Below the pieces are notes generated by a model, which did not search any database, had not been told where the DNA came from, and worked only from the letters and a program-made list of their open reading frames with translations. A stretch of DNA of 64,000 nt from Pseudonocardia thermophila (GTDB lineage Bacteria; Actinomycetota; Actinomycetes; Mycobacteriales; Pseudonocardiaceae), in NCBI RefSeq assembly GCF_900142365.1, contig NZ_FRAP01000008.1:124001-188000 (forward strand), in the 5' to 3' direction. How positions within the stretch are numbered: position 1 is the stretch's first letter; every line of letters begins with the position of its first letter. A program made the position numbers and the translations under genes. Shown in pieces: positions 8,766 through 17,798 of the stretch.

Positions 8766-9727
8766 GGGGCGAGGCCCACGAGGTCGAGCGCCTCGCGCAC
8801 CATCTGCGCCGTCGCCTTCGGGTCGGTCATGAGCAGCGGGACCGCGCGGGTCGCCACACCGGGCACGTCGGCGGTGTCTCCGGTGTGCACGAGCCAGCCG
8901 TCGAGCAGCCCTCCGTCCGGACGAGCCCCGTAGTGCCGACCAACGGCCTCCGCGGTCGTCTCCACCCCGATGGCCTGCAGGCAGCGGTCGGCCATGCCGC
9001 GCAGTGGCCGGTTCGCGACGATCGGGGACACCCCGACGACCTTGGCCTGCGTCTCGCGCAGGGCGTCGCGGGCACCCGGGATCTCCAGGATCGCGCCGAT
9101 GCTCACCACCGGGTTCGACGGCGCGAGCAGCACCACGTCGGCGTTCGTGATCGCCTCGCGGGCGGCGGGCAGGAACGTGGCCTCGTCGGCGCCGATCGCG
9201 GCGAACCGGTGGGCGGGCAGCTCCCCCTTGTGCCGGACCCACCACTCCTGGAAGTGGATGGCCTTGCGCGCCTTCGGCCCGTTCGCCGGGTCGTCGACGA
9301 CGACGTGGGTCTCCACCCGGTCGTCCGACGCCGGCAGCAGTGCGACGCCGGGCTGCCAGCGGTGGCACAGCGCCGCGGTGACGTCGGAGAGCGGGTAGCC
9401 GGCGCGCAGCATCCGCGTGCGGATCAGGTGCGTGGCCATGTCCTTGTCGCCGAGCCCGAACCACGTGGGATCGGCGCCGTAGGCGGCGAGCTCGTCGCGC
9501 ACCACCCAGGTCTCGCCCTCGCGGCCCCAGCCGCGCTCGGGATCGATCCCGCCGCCCAAGGTGTACATGCACGTGTCGAGGTCGGGGCAGATCCGCAGGC
9601 CGTGCAGCCAGACGTCGTCGCCGACGTTCACCACCGCGGTGATGTCGGCGCCCGGCCCGAGCAGCTCCTTGACGCCGAGCAGGAACCGGGCCCCGCCGAC
9701 GCCCCCCACCAGCACCGTCACCTTCAC
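8762..9727 (-). CDS. fbiA: 2-phospho-L-lactate transferase, CofD/FbiA
   Basis: Transfers the phospholactyl or phosphoenolpyruvyl moiety onto the deazaflavin Fo, giving (dehydro-)F420-0. The 321-residue protein begins with the family segment [20 protein letters not shown] and contains [19 protein letters not shown] and [17 protein letters not shown], both typical CofD substrate-binding stretches. Start GTG at 9727. It is followed by fbiB with a 4-bp overlap. fbiC and fbiD are not in this window. Confidence 0.95.
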   Translation of the reverse strand: MKVTVLVGGVGGARFLLGVKELLGPGADITAVVNVGDDVWLHGLRICPDLDTCMYTLGGGIDPERGWGREGETWVVRDELAAYGADPTWFGLGDKDMATHLIRTRMLRAGYPLSDVTAALCHRWQPGVALLPASDDRVETHVVVDDPANGPKARKAIHFQEWWVRHKGELPAHRFAAIGADEATFLPAAREAITNADVVLLAPSNPVVSIGAILEIPGARDALRETQAKVVGVSPIVANRPLRGMADRCLQAIGVETTAEAVGRHYGARPDGGLLDGWLVHTGDTADVPGVATRAVPLLMTDPKATAQMVREALDLVGLAP

Positions 9728-9768
9728 ACCGACGAGCCTACGGCGCTGGTCGCCGGACCCGATCGCGG

Positions 9769-10509
9769 CTATGCGTTGACCCCGCCGTCGACGGTGACCA
9801 CCGAGCCGGTGAGGAACGCCCCGGCCGGGCCGGCGACGTGGGCCACGGTCGCGGCCACGTCGGCGGGATCGGCGTGCCGGCCCACCGCGGAGAGCGCCAG
9901 CACGTCCGCGGCGCGGGGGCCGTCGGCCGGGTTCATGTCGGTGTCCGTCGGACCGGGCGCCACCACCACCGACGCGATGCCGCGCGGCCCGAGGTCGCGC
10001 GCGAACCCCCGGCTGAGCCCCGCCACCGCCGCCTTCGTCGCCGCGTACGCGCTCAGCGCAGGTCGGGGGACGCGCTCGCCGAGGTTGCTGCCGATGTGCA
10101 CCACGCGCCCGCCGGGCCGCAGGTGGCGCAGGGCCGCCTGCGTCGCGACGAACACCGCGCGCACGTTCACCGCGAACGCCCGGTCGAACTCCACCAACGG
10201 CAGGTCGGCGACCGGACCGACCGGGAAGACCCCGGCGTTGTTGACCAGCACGTCCAGCCCGCCGAGCGCCGCGGCCGCCCGGTCGACGGCCGCGGCGACC
10301 GCGGCGGCGTCCGCGGCGTCGGCGCGCAGGGCGAGCGCCGTGCGACCCAGCCCGGTGATCGCGTCGACCACCGTCTTCGCCCGCTCCGCCGAGCGCTCGT
10401 AGGTGATCGCGACGTCGGCGCCCTCCGCGGCGAGCCGGTGCGCGATCGCCGCTCCGATCCCCCGACTACCCCCGGTCACGAGCGCGGCCTTGCCGTCCAG
10501 TGTGCCCAT
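9769..10509 (-). CDS. SDR-family NAD(P)-dependent oxidoreductase
   Basis: Classical short-chain dehydrogenase of 246 residues. It has the nucleotide-binding TGGSRGIG, the NNAG motif, a catalytic serine in HIGSN, YAATK (Tyr and Lys of the active site) and a PGPTDTDM segment. Substrate unknown. The ATG at 10509 follows GGGGGAGGC, a strong ribosome site; the longer open frame upstream is not coding. It is divergently transcribed from a TetR gene across 63 bp containing two inverted repeats, so that regulator probably controls it. Confidence 0.92.
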   Translation of the reverse strand: MGTLDGKAALVTGGSRGIGAAIAHRLAAEGADVAITYERSAERAKTVVDAITGLGRTALALRADAADAAAVAAAVDRAAAALGGLDVLVNNAGVFPVGPVADLPLVEFDRAFAVNVRAVFVATQAALRHLRPGGRVVHIGSNLGERVPRPALSAYAATKAAVAGLSRGFARDLGPRGIASVVVAPGPTDTDMNPADGPRAADVLALSAVGRHADPADVAATVAHVAGPAGAFLTGSVVTVDGGVNA

Positions 10510-10523
10510 GCCTCCCCCATTTA

Positions 10524-10570
10524 TGTATCGGTTGATACACATATAGCGCACTTCTGTACCGATCGCTATA
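10524..10570. promoter_or_regulatory. Two inverted repeats between SDR and TetR genes
   Basis: TGTATC-GGTT-GATACA (10524-10539) is a perfect palindrome of typical TetR-operator size. A second pair, TATAGCG at 10542-10548 and CGCTATA at 10564-10570, encloses TGTACCGAT, which resembles the first half-site. They fill the divergent spacer immediately before both starts (10509 and 10573), so occupancy would block both promoters. Confidence 0.7.
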
Positions 10571-10572
10571 GA

Positions 10573-11163
10573 ATGTTGGCCGTGCCGCCACGTGGCCGCC
10601 CGCGGGCCTTCGACCGGGACGCCGCCCTCGACACGGCCGTGCACCTGTTCTGGGAACGCGGCTACGAGGGCACGTCGCTCGCCGACCTCACCGCCGCCAT
10701 GGGCATCAACGCGCCGAGCTTCTACGCGGCCTTCGGCAACAAGGAGGCGCTTTTCCGGGAGGCGGTGGAGCGCTACGGGCAGCTGTTCGGGCACCCACCG
10801 GCGCACGGCGGCACCGCGCGGGAGATCGTCGAGCACTGGCTGCGCGACACCGCCCGCGAGTACGTCGTGGCGGGCAGGCCGCGCGGCTGCCTGGTCGTGC
10901 TGGCCGCGCTGACCTGCACGGACCGCAACCGGGCCGTGCGCGAGTTCCTGGCGGCGAAGCGGCGCGACGCGCTCGCCGCGCTGGCGGCGGCCCTGCGCGC
11001 GACGGCCGAGGAGGACCTCGACGTCCCGGCTGCCGTCCGGTTCTACGGCACGGTCCTGCACGGCCTGGCGATCGAGGCCCGCGACGGCGCCGAGCAGGCC
11101 GACCTGGACGCGGTGATCGACGCCGCGCTGAGCGTGTGGCCGCGGTTCCGGCGAGGCGGCTGA
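10573..11163 (+). CDS. TetR/AcrR-family transcriptional regulator
   Basis: 196-residue repressor. The N-terminal helix-turn-helix (about residues 10-58) reads FDRDAALDTAVHLFWERG, then TSLADLTAAMGI and SFYAAFGNKEAL. The C-terminal part is a ligand-binding domain of the TetR_C type. ATG at 10573 is used; GTG at 10582 is an alternative three codons later. It is divergent from the SDR gene and very likely represses it and itself through the palindromes in between. The inducer is unknown. Confidence 0.9.
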   Translation: MLAVPPRGRPRAFDRDAALDTAVHLFWERGYEGTSLADLTAAMGINAPSFYAAFGNKEALFREAVERYGQLFGHPPAHGGTAREIVEHWLRDTAREYVVAGRPRGCLVVLAALTCTDRNRAVREFLAAKRRDALAALAAALRATAEEDLDVPAAVRFYGTVLHGLAIEARDGAEQADLDAVIDAALSVWPRFRRGG

Positions 11164-11170
11164 GCGGTGC

Positions 11171-12091
11171 TCAGATCGCCCGGAAGTTCCGCGGCGAGTA
11201 CCGGGGGCCGAACCGGGGCCTGCGGAACCCCGAGACCTCGACCAGCCGAACCGCCCGCTGCCGCTGCGGCGCGTACGGGGCCAGCACCTCGGCCATCTCG
11301 GAGTCGTCGATCGGCCTGCCGAGCAGCGCCCAGCCGACCAACGCGGGGATGTGGAAGTCGCCGAAGCTGACGGCGTCGGCATCGCCCCAGGCCCGCTGCG
11401 CCACCTCGGCGGCGGTCCACACCCCGACCCCGGGCACGGTGCGCAGCAGCGCCCGGCCCTCGGCGCCGCCCAGCTCGACGGCCCGCTCCAGCCGCGACGC
11501 CACCGCGGCGCAGGCCAGGATCGTGCGCCGCCGGGCCAGGTCGACACCGGCGCGGTGCCACTCCCAGTCGGGCACCGCGCGCAGCTGCTCCGGGGTGGGC
11601 GGCACGCGCAGGCCGGCCGGGGCGGGACCGGGCGCCGGGTCGCCGTAGCGGCGGCACAGCTCGCGCCACGACCGGCGCGCCTCGATGCCGGTCACCTTCT
11701 GCTCGAGCACCGCCGGGACCAGCACGTCCCACACCCGCCGGGTCGCGCCGAACCGCAGCCCGGGGCGGCGCCGCGCCGCGTCGGCGACCAGCGGGTGGTG
11801 GGCGACGAAGTCCTCGGGCCGGTCGTCGGCGCCCAAGAGCGCGGGCAGCCCGTCGAGCGCCCACTCCGCGCCGGGACCCCAGGCGGTGGCGACGACCGCG
11901 CCGTCGACGCGGCGATGCAGCCGGGTGGTGACCGGGCCGTCCGGGCTGGTCGAGGCCCGCCAGATCGGCGCGCCGTGCCCAGCCGTCACGAAGGCCGGAT
12001 CACCCCGGCCGCGGCGCAGCGGGGCCAGCACACCGGCGAGGTCCAGCGGGTGGTCCGGGCGCCACTCGCGGACCAGGCCGCGCTCAGCCAC
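11171..12091 (-). CDS. HhH-GPD superfamily DNA glycosylase (AlkA-like)
   Basis: Probable 3-methyladenine-type DNA glycosylase for base excision repair, 306 residues. The helix-hairpin-helix with GPD signature is seen in LRTVPGVGVWTAAEVAQRAW, followed by the catalytic aspartate region DADAVSFGDFHIP. There is no Ada-type N-terminal methyltransferase domain. It is convergent with the TetR gene (7-bp gap) and lies 12 bp downstream of manC on the same strand, where M. tuberculosis has a different gene content. Substrate range cannot be decided from sequence. Confidence 0.85.
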   Translation of the reverse strand: MAERGLVREWRPDHPLDLAGVLAPLRRGRGDPAFVTAGHGAPIWRASTSPDGPVTTRLHRRVDGAVVATAWGPGAEWALDGLPALLGADDRPEDFVAHHPLVADAARRRPGLRFGATRRVWDVLVPAVLEQKVTGIEARRSWRELCRRYGDPAPGPAPAGLRVPPTPEQLRAVPDWEWHRAGVDLARRRTILACAAVASRLERAVELGGAEGRALLRTVPGVGVWTAAEVAQRAWGDADAVSFGDFHIPALVGWALLGRPIDDSEMAEVLAPYAPQRQRAVRLVEVSGFRRPRFGPRYSPRNFRAI

Positions 12092-12103
12092 GGGTCCCGA
12101 GCA

Positions 12104-13177
12104 TCAGACGTCGGGGGAGAACCGCACCCCGTGCGGCGGCAGTGCCACGTCGGGCCAGACCCGCGCGCCGTGGCGCAGCTCGCAGTGCGCACCGATGATC
12201 GCGCGGTCCCCCACCACCGCGTCGATCACGACGGCGCCGTCGTGCACCTGGGCGCCGTACCCGATCACCGAGTGCCGGACCAGGGCGCCCGGCCCGACCA
12301 CCGCCCCGTCGAAGAGCATCGAACCCTCCACCCGGGCGCCGGCGCCGATCCGCACGTCGCGCCCGACCGCGGTACCGCCGAACACGAGCGCGTCACGGGC
12401 CAGCTCGGCGCCCTCGAGGACGAGCCGCTCACCGGGCGGCCCGGGCAGCGCCGCGGACGGCGCGATGCCGCGCACCAGGTCGGCCGAGCCGTGCACCAGG
12501 TCGGCGGGGGTGCCCAGGTCGCGCCAGTAAGCGTTGTCGACGTGCCCCCACACCCGCGCCCCGGCGGCGAGCAGGGCGGGGAACGTCTCCCGCTCCACCG
12601 ACACCGGCCGGCCGGCCGGGATCTCGTCGATCACCTTCCGCTGGAAGACGTAGCAGCCGGCGTTGATCTGGTCGGTCGGCGGATCCTCGGTCTTCTCCAG
12701 GAACGCCAGCACCCGGCCCTCGGCGTCGGTGGGCACGCAGCCGAACGCCCGCGGGTTCGGCACCCGCACGAGGTGCAGGGTGACGTCGGCCTCGCGGCGG
12801 CGGTGCGTCTCGACGACCGCGGACAGGTCGGTGCCGCAGAGCACGTCGCCGTTGAACACCAGCACGGTCTCGGCGGTGAGGCGGTCGGCGACGTTGCGGA
12901 TGCCGCCGCCGGTGCCCAGCGGCTCCTCCTCGGTGACGTAGGTCAGCTCCAGGCCGAGCGCCGAACCGTCGCCGAAGCCCTGCTCGAACGTCTCGGCGAG
13001 GTAGCTGGTGCCGAGCACGGCCCGGCGCACCCCCGCGGCGCGGATCCGGGAGAGCAGGTGGGCGAGGAACGGCACCCCAGCCGTCGGCAACATCGGCTTG
13101 GCGGCGGAGAGGGTGAGCGGGCGCAGACGCGTGCCCTTGCCGCCCACGAGGATCACGGCCTCGACGTCCTCCAGCAC
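12104..13177 (-). CDS. manC: Mannose-1-phosphate guanylyltransferase
   Basis: Nucleotidyltransferase forming GDP-mannose from mannose-1-phosphate and GTP, completing the pathway of manA and manB at the start of the window. 357 residues: an N-terminal nucleotidyltransferase domain with the signature ILVGGKGTRLRPLT, the metal-binding LVFNGDVLC, and a C-terminal left-handed beta-helix with hexapeptide repeats (for example GPGALVRHSVIGYGAQVHDG). It corresponds in position and domain layout to Rv3264c. Nucleotide preference is taken from that orthology, not from a residue. Confidence 0.88.
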   Translation of the reverse strand: MLEDVEAVILVGGKGTRLRPLTLSAAKPMLPTAGVPFLAHLLSRIRAAGVRRAVLGTSYLAETFEQGFGDGSALGLELTYVTEEEPLGTGGGIRNVADRLTAETVLVFNGDVLCGTDLSAVVETHRRREADVTLHLVRVPNPRAFGCVPTDAEGRVLAFLEKTEDPPTDQINAGCYVFQRKVIDEIPAGRPVSVERETFPALLAAGARVWGHVDNAYWRDLGTPADLVHGSADLVRGIAPSAALPGPPGERLVLEGAELARDALVFGGTAVGRDVRIGAGARVEGSMLFDGAVVGPGALVRHSVIGYGAQVHDGAVVIDAVVGDRAIIGAHCELRHGARVWPDVALPPHGVRFSPDV

Positions 13178-13212
13178 CCGGGCAGTCTAGGACCCTCTCC
13201 CGAGGCCCTCCC

Positions 13213-14322
13213 CTACGACGCAGCGGGCATCGGGCACTCCGCAGCACCGACCCGCCAGAACAGCCGGTTGCGCAGGCATCCGCTCAGGTAGGGCACCCCC
13301 GAGCTGTAGCCGGAACCGGGCAGGTCGCCCAGCATGCGGGAGGCCAGCGAGTGGTGGGTGGTCTTCCAGCGCTGGTGGACGTCCTCCAGCCGGGCCATCG
13401 CCGCGGCCAGCCGCGGGTGCGGCGGCCGGTCGGCGTAGGCATCGAGGTAGGCCCGGGAGAGATCGTCGTGGCCGGCGAACACCTCGGCCCGCACCGTCGG
13501 CACCCCGTCGAACGCCAGCGACGCGAGCCGCTCGGCGGTGGGGCGCCCGCACGACACCTCGAACCGCTTGTACTGATCGGACTGCACGGCGCTCGCACCC
13601 TCGGTGTGCTGGCGGAAGTCACCGAACGCCTCGGGACTCATCGTCGCGACCAGCCGGAACAGCAGCGCCGCCCGCCCGAAGACGGTGACGGCGTGCTCCA
13701 GCAGATCAGCGGCCCGCCGGGAATCGCCCGCCCGCAGAGCGGTGGTCGCGCCGCGCACGTCGGCGACGAGCGTGGTGAACGTCAGCTCGTGGCACTGCAG
13801 CGCGCGCAGGAAGAAGTACTCGTCGTGCCGGGCGGACACGCGCGGCACGGACAGCGCGAGCCAAGCCCCGGCGCGGGTGGCGGGCGGCTCGGGCAGGCCG
13901 GTGACCGGGCAACCGTCGGTGTCCGGCTCGCCGAGGGCGTGGGCGACGAACCGGCGGGCGTGCTTGAGCCGCTTCGCGAGCACGGCCGGGGCGGGGGCGT
14001 CGGGGCGGCCCGCGGTGCGCACCTCGTGCCGGATGACGTCGGCCATGAGCAGCGCGGCGAGCCGGTCCGGGTCGAGGCCGGACTCCGGGTCGGAGAGCAC
14101 CAGCTCGACGAGCGGGAGCGCCAGGTAGTGGCGGTTGACGAAGCGGTCGTCTCGGCGGGCCAGCACGCTGTCGAGGAAGGCCCGCAGGTACGGGTCGGCG
14201 CTGCCGGCCCGGTGCGCGGCCAGCTCCTCGAGCAGCTCGCCGGGGAAGACCGCCGTGCCGGTGGCGTCGATCCGCGCGTAGACCTGCCGGGCGAGTGCCA
14301 GACCGGGGTCCTGCTGCTCCAT
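13213..14322 (-). CDS. Tryptophan 2,3-dioxygenase-superfamily haem protein, divergent
   Basis: Probable haem-dependent aromatic oxygenase, 369 residues. Two TDO landmarks are recognisable: HDEYFFLRALQCHELTF near residue 165, matching the canonical HDExLFIxxHQxxELWF, and FRQHTEGASAVQSDQYKRFE near 240. The proximal haem region RWKTTHHSLASRMLGDLPGS follows near 330. The canonical distal histidine (HQ) is leucine here (LQ), and the motif sits about 110 residues later than in TDO because of an N-terminal extension. The start at 14322 follows AGGAGG; an ATG 36 bp upstream is less likely. Activity on tryptophan is not assumed. Confidence 0.75.
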   Translation of the reverse strand: MEQQDPGLALARQVYARIDATGTAVFPGELLEELAAHRAGSADPYLRAFLDSVLARRDDRFVNRHYLALPLVELVLSDPESGLDPDRLAALLMADVIRHEVRTAGRPDAPAPAVLAKRLKHARRFVAHALGEPDTDGCPVTGLPEPPATRAGAWLALSVPRVSARHDEYFFLRALQCHELTFTTLVADVRGATTALRAGDSRRAADLLEHAVTVFGRAALLFRLVATMSPEAFGDFRQHTEGASAVQSDQYKRFEVSCGRPTAERLASLAFDGVPTVRAEVFAGHDDLSRAYLDAYADRPPHPRLAAAMARLEDVHQRWKTTHHSLASRMLGDLPGSGYSSGVPYLSGCLRNRLFWRVGAAECPMPAAS

Positions 14323-14488
14323 GACCGCCTCCTGCTGCGCCTCGGACCTCGTGATCACACGATGCGCCGGGCAGGGGTGCGCCGGGATCCCCGGCGCGGA
14401 GCGGATCAGCCCGCGGGTGGGTCAGGCTTTCCTCACCGGACGGGCAGGGTCAGTCGTCGGTGTTGATCGCGGGTGGCGATCGTCGGCG

Positions 14489-15319
14489 TCAATCGTCGGC
14501 GGGGTCACCCTCGAGCTCGGCGAGCAGCTCCGCGGCCTCGACGTCGCCCGCGTCGATCGCGACCTGCAGGTAGCCGCGGGCCTCGTCGAGGCGACCGGCG
14601 TCGAGGAGGAACCGGGCCAGCGTGACCGCCCACCGCGGCTCGCCCTCCTCGACGGCCGCGCGGAACTCGCGTTCGGCACCGGCGAGGTCGCCGTTGCCGG
14701 CCAGGTAGTAGGCGTACGCGGTGTGCGCGCGACCGGCGCCGAGGCGGATCGCCTGCACGTAGAGGTGTTCAGCCTCGGTACCGCGGCCCTGCGCGACCCG
14801 TACGTCGCCGAGCGCGACGAGGGTGTCCGGACGGGTCTCGTCGACGTGCCGTTCCGCGGTCTCCAGTGCCTGGTCCAGCCGGCCCGCCTCCAGGTGGAGC
14901 GCGACGAGGTTGGCGGGCGCGATCGAGTCGCCTGCGGCGACCGCCTGCTCCAGCACCTGCTGCGCCTCGCCGGGCCGGCCGTGGTCGCGCAGCAGGATGG
15001 CCAGGTCGTTGGCCGCGGCGAGGTCCCCGGTGGACACCGCGAGCCGGAACGCGGCCTCGGCGGCCGCGCGCTCGCCCGCGCCGGCGAGCGCGACGCCGAG
15101 CCGCCCGGCGAACTCCGTTCTCCCCGAGTCGACGAGGGGCCGCAGCCAGTCCGCGGCCGCGTGCCAGCTGCCGCTGTCCAGATAGGCCCTGGCCAGCAGG
15201 TCCGCGGCACCGGGGGCGCCGGCCGCGACGGCCCGCCGCAGCGGCTCCACGGCCTCGGCGGCCCGTCCGGCGCGCAGCAGCGCGATCCCCTCGTCGCTGG
15301 GCGAAGTGCTCATCGTCAT
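14489..15319 (-). CDS. TPR/Sel1-like repeat protein
   Basis: 276-residue helical repeat protein made of about seven degenerate tetratricopeptide units, seen as recurring ALLRAGRAAEAVEPLRRA, ALAGAGERAAAEAAFRLA and LAGNGDLAGAEREFRAA blocks. No signal peptide, transmembrane segment or catalytic domain is visible, so it is probably a cytoplasmic scaffold. Its ATG at 15319 overlaps the stop of the upstream glycosyltransferase gene (ATGA), showing translational coupling; ATG at 15313 is an alternative. Partner unknown. Confidence 0.8.
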   Translation of the reverse strand: MTMSTSPSDEGIALLRAGRAAEAVEPLRRAVAAGAPGAADLLARAYLDSGSWHAAADWLRPLVDSGRTEFAGRLGVALAGAGERAAAEAAFRLAVSTGDLAAANDLAILLRDHGRPGEAQQVLEQAVAAGDSIAPANLVALHLEAGRLDQALETAERHVDETRPDTLVALGDVRVAQGRGTEAEHLYVQAIRLGAGRAHTAYAYYLAGNGDLAGAEREFRAAVEEGEPRWAVTLARFLLDAGRLDEARGYLQVAIDAGDVEAAELLAELEGDPADD

Positions 15320-16164
15320 CCCTGTGGGTTACCCGCCGGGTAGTGCGCGACAACCCGGCGGTACGCGCTGCGCCGCAGCCGCTCGGGCACCAGCCGGTAA
15401 CCGCCGCGGACGACGACGTTGCGCGCGAACTGGGCGGGCGTGGTGAACCCCAGCCCGAGGAATCGCCGCTGCAGGGCCAGCTCCGCGCGCAGTTGGGCCC
15501 AGCCGCCGCGGCGGGCGTAGGCGCCCGCCCCGACCCGGTAGGCCACGAGCGGCTCGGCGACGTTCGCCACCCGCGCCCCGGCCATGATCAGCTTGGCCCA
15601 GAGCAGGTAGTCCTCCATGAGCGGGAAATCGCCGTACCCGCCGACCGACTGAACGACCTCGCGCCGGTAGACCACCGTCGGGTGGTTGAACGGGGAGGCG
15701 AACCGGGCCCGGCGGGTGATGTCGGCGGCCGTGACTGGTGGGGTGCGGCTACCCACGACGTCGTCGAGATCGGTGCCGAACTCCAGCAGCCCGGAGCCGA
15801 GCACGTCCACCCCGGACTCGATGATCGGTACCTGAGTGGCGAAGCGGTGCGGAAGGGAGATGTCATCGGCGTCCATGCGCGCCACCAGCTCGTGCTCGCA
15901 CGCAGCCAGGCCGGCGTCGAGTGCGGGGCCGAGCCCGCGGTTGGTCTCCAGCGCCACGACGTCGACCGGTACGCACGACCCGGCGACCAGCTCGTCGATC
16001 CGGGTCTGCAACCTGGCCCCGACCGGCCCGTCGCGCACGATCACCACCTGATCGGGACGCCGCGTCTGCTCGTCGGTCACGGAGCGGAACGCGGTGGCGA
16101 GGTGATCGGCGTCGTCCCCGGCCCAGACGGGCAGCAGCACGGCTAGCACGACACTCCTCTGCAT
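15316..16164 (-). CDS. Family 2 glycosyltransferase
   Basis: GT-A fold transferase of about 282 residues using a nucleotide-sugar donor. The N-terminal strand VVLAVLLPVWAGDDADHL, the DQVVIVRDGPVG segment, and the metal-binding ARMDADDISLPHR (DxD within DADD) are classic GT2 features. A later MEDYLLWAKLIMAG matches the ED acceptor-base region. No transmembrane helices. I use ATG at 16164 (MQRSVVLAV) rather than an upstream start without family similarity. It occupies the place of wbbL1 in mycobacteria, but the motifs resemble exopolysaccharide GT2 enzymes, so the acceptor is unknown. Confidence 0.85.
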   Translation of the reverse strand: MQRSVVLAVLLPVWAGDDADHLATAFRSVTDEQTRRPDQVVIVRDGPVGARLQTRIDELVAGSCVPVDVVALETNRGLGPALDAGLAACEHELVARMDADDISLPHRFATQVPIIESGVDVLGSGLLEFGTDLDDVVGSRTPPVTAADITRRARFASPFNHPTVVYRREVVQSVGGYGDFPLMEDYLLWAKLIMAGARVANVAEPLVAYRVGAGAYARRGGWAQLRAELALQRRFLGLGFTTPAQFARNVVVRGGYRLVPERLRRSAYRRVVAHYPAGNPQG

Positions 16165-16229
16165 CACACTTCGACGACACGCGGAGTGAGCAGACGGGCT
16201 TCCTCCGCGGGACATTGCACCCTAGACCG

Positions 16230-17750
16230 ATGAACGCTCGGGGCCCGGCAGCGGTGCAGCGCCCCCGCACACCCGGAGCGATCCCGCCGCCGCGGCGGAA
16301 GCGGACGTGGCGGCAGCGGATCCGGATCGCGGCAGTGACGGCGTCGGTGCTCGTCCTGGCGTCGACGGGCACCGCGTGGGGGCTCTACCGGGACGTCACC
16401 GCGGGGATCGTCACGACGGACGTGGTGCGCGGCGACGCCTCCGACGGCGCCCAGAACATCCTGCTCGTGGGCGTCGACAGCCGTACGGACACGAGGGGCA
16501 ACCCACTGCCCGACGAGGTGCTGCGGCAGCTGCACGCCGGCCCCGACACCGGGGTGCTCAACTCCGACACGATCATCGTGCTGCACATGCCGGACGGCGG
16601 TGGCGCGGCAGCGGCGTTCTCGATCCCCCGCGACACCTACGTCGACATCCCCGGCTACCGCACCGACAAGATCAACGCCGCGTACCCGGCGGTGACGGCG
16701 CTGACCGCCCAGCAGCTCGTCAAGGAGGGCGGGCGCTCACGCCAGGAGATCGACGCGCTGTCCCGACAGGCCGGGCGGCAGGCGCTGGTCAAGGCCGTGG
16801 AGCAGCTGACCGGGCTCTCGATCGACCACTACGCCGAGATCAACCTGCTCGGCTTCGCCAACCTCACCCAGGCGATCGGCGGGGTCGAGGTGTGCTTGCG
16901 CGCGCCGACGTCCGACCCGCTGTCCGGGGCGAACTTCGCCGCGGGCCGGCAGACCATCAGCGGGGTGGACGCGCTGGCGTTCGTCCGCCAGCGCCACGGG
17001 CTGCCGCAGGGCGACCTGTCGCGGGTGCGTCGCCAGCAGGTGTTCCTCGCCGCCGTGGCGAACAAGATCCTCTCGGCCGGCACGCTGACCGATCCGGCGA
17101 GGCTGTCCGCGCTGATCGGCGTCGCCCAGGAGTCGCTGGTGATCGACTCCGGCTGGGACCTGCTCGCCTTCGCCCAGCAAGCGGCGAACCTCGCGGGCGG
17201 GCGGCTGGAGTTCACCACGATCCCCACCGAGGGCACCGAGACCATCGAGGTGGGCAGCGTGGTGAAGGTGGACCGCTCGAAGGTGCGCGAGTTCGTCGAC
17301 CGGCTCGTCGAGGACCAGGAGCGCAAGGCGGAGGAGGCGGTGAAGGCGACCCCGCCTCCGCCGCCACCCGGGCCGCTGACGATCATCCCGAGCCGGTACG
17401 TGGTCGACGTGCGCAACGGCTCGTCGATGCCGGGGCTGGCCACATCGGTGGTCAACCGGATGCGCGACCTCGGGTTCATCCGGGGGACCACCGGCAACAC
17501 CGAGCCCACGGAGAAATCGGTGGTGCTCTACACCGGCGCCGACCGGAAGGCGGCCGAGGAGGTCGCCGAGCAGCTGGGGTACATCGCGGTGGAGGCCAGC
17601 GACCGCACCGTGGCCGGGCACCTGCTGGTGGTGATCGGCGCCGACTTCGACAGATCGGTGATCCCGCAGCCCGCGGATGCCGCGCCGGACACGACGACCC
17701 CGGCCCCGAACGCCCCGATCACCGCCGACGGCGTGCCCTGCATCGACTGA
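16230..17750 (+). CDS. LytR-CpsA-Psr (LCP) cell-wall ligase with LytR_C domain
   Basis: Membrane-anchored phosphotransferase that attaches secondary polymers (arabinogalactan in mycolata) to peptidoglycan. 506 residues: basic cytoplasmic start, one transmembrane helix at about 30-50, then the extracellular LCP domain with NILLVGVDSRTD, SDTIIVLHMP, the arginine-bearing FSIPRDTYVDIPGY and ALAFVRQRHGLPQGDLSRVRR. A proline-rich linker (about residue 375) leads to a LytR_C domain (VDVRNGSSMPGLATSVVNRM). It matches Rv3267 in position. It is divergent from the glycosyltransferase gene. Confidence 0.93.
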   Translation: MNARGPAAVQRPRTPGAIPPPRRKRTWRQRIRIAAVTASVLVLASTGTAWGLYRDVTAGIVTTDVVRGDASDGAQNILLVGVDSRTDTRGNPLPDEVLRQLHAGPDTGVLNSDTIIVLHMPDGGGAAAAFSIPRDTYVDIPGYRTDKINAAYPAVTALTAQQLVKEGGRSRQEIDALSRQAGRQALVKAVEQLTGLSIDHYAEINLLGFANLTQAIGGVEVCLRAPTSDPLSGANFAAGRQTISGVDALAFVRQRHGLPQGDLSRVRRQQVFLAAVANKILSAGTLTDPARLSALIGVAQESLVIDSGWDLLAFAQQAANLAGGRLEFTTIPTEGTETIEVGSVVKVDRSKVREFVDRLVEDQERKAEEAVKATPPPPPPGPLTIIPSRYVVDVRNGSSMPGLATSVVNRMRDLGFIRGTTGNTEPTEKSVVLYTGADRKAAEEVAEQLGYIAVEASDRTVAGHLLVVIGADFDRSVIPQPADAAPDTTTPAPNAPITADGVPCID

Positions 17751-17798
17751 CGCAGGACCGGATCGGCGGCGCGATCACCGCCGACCTAAGGTTTCCCG

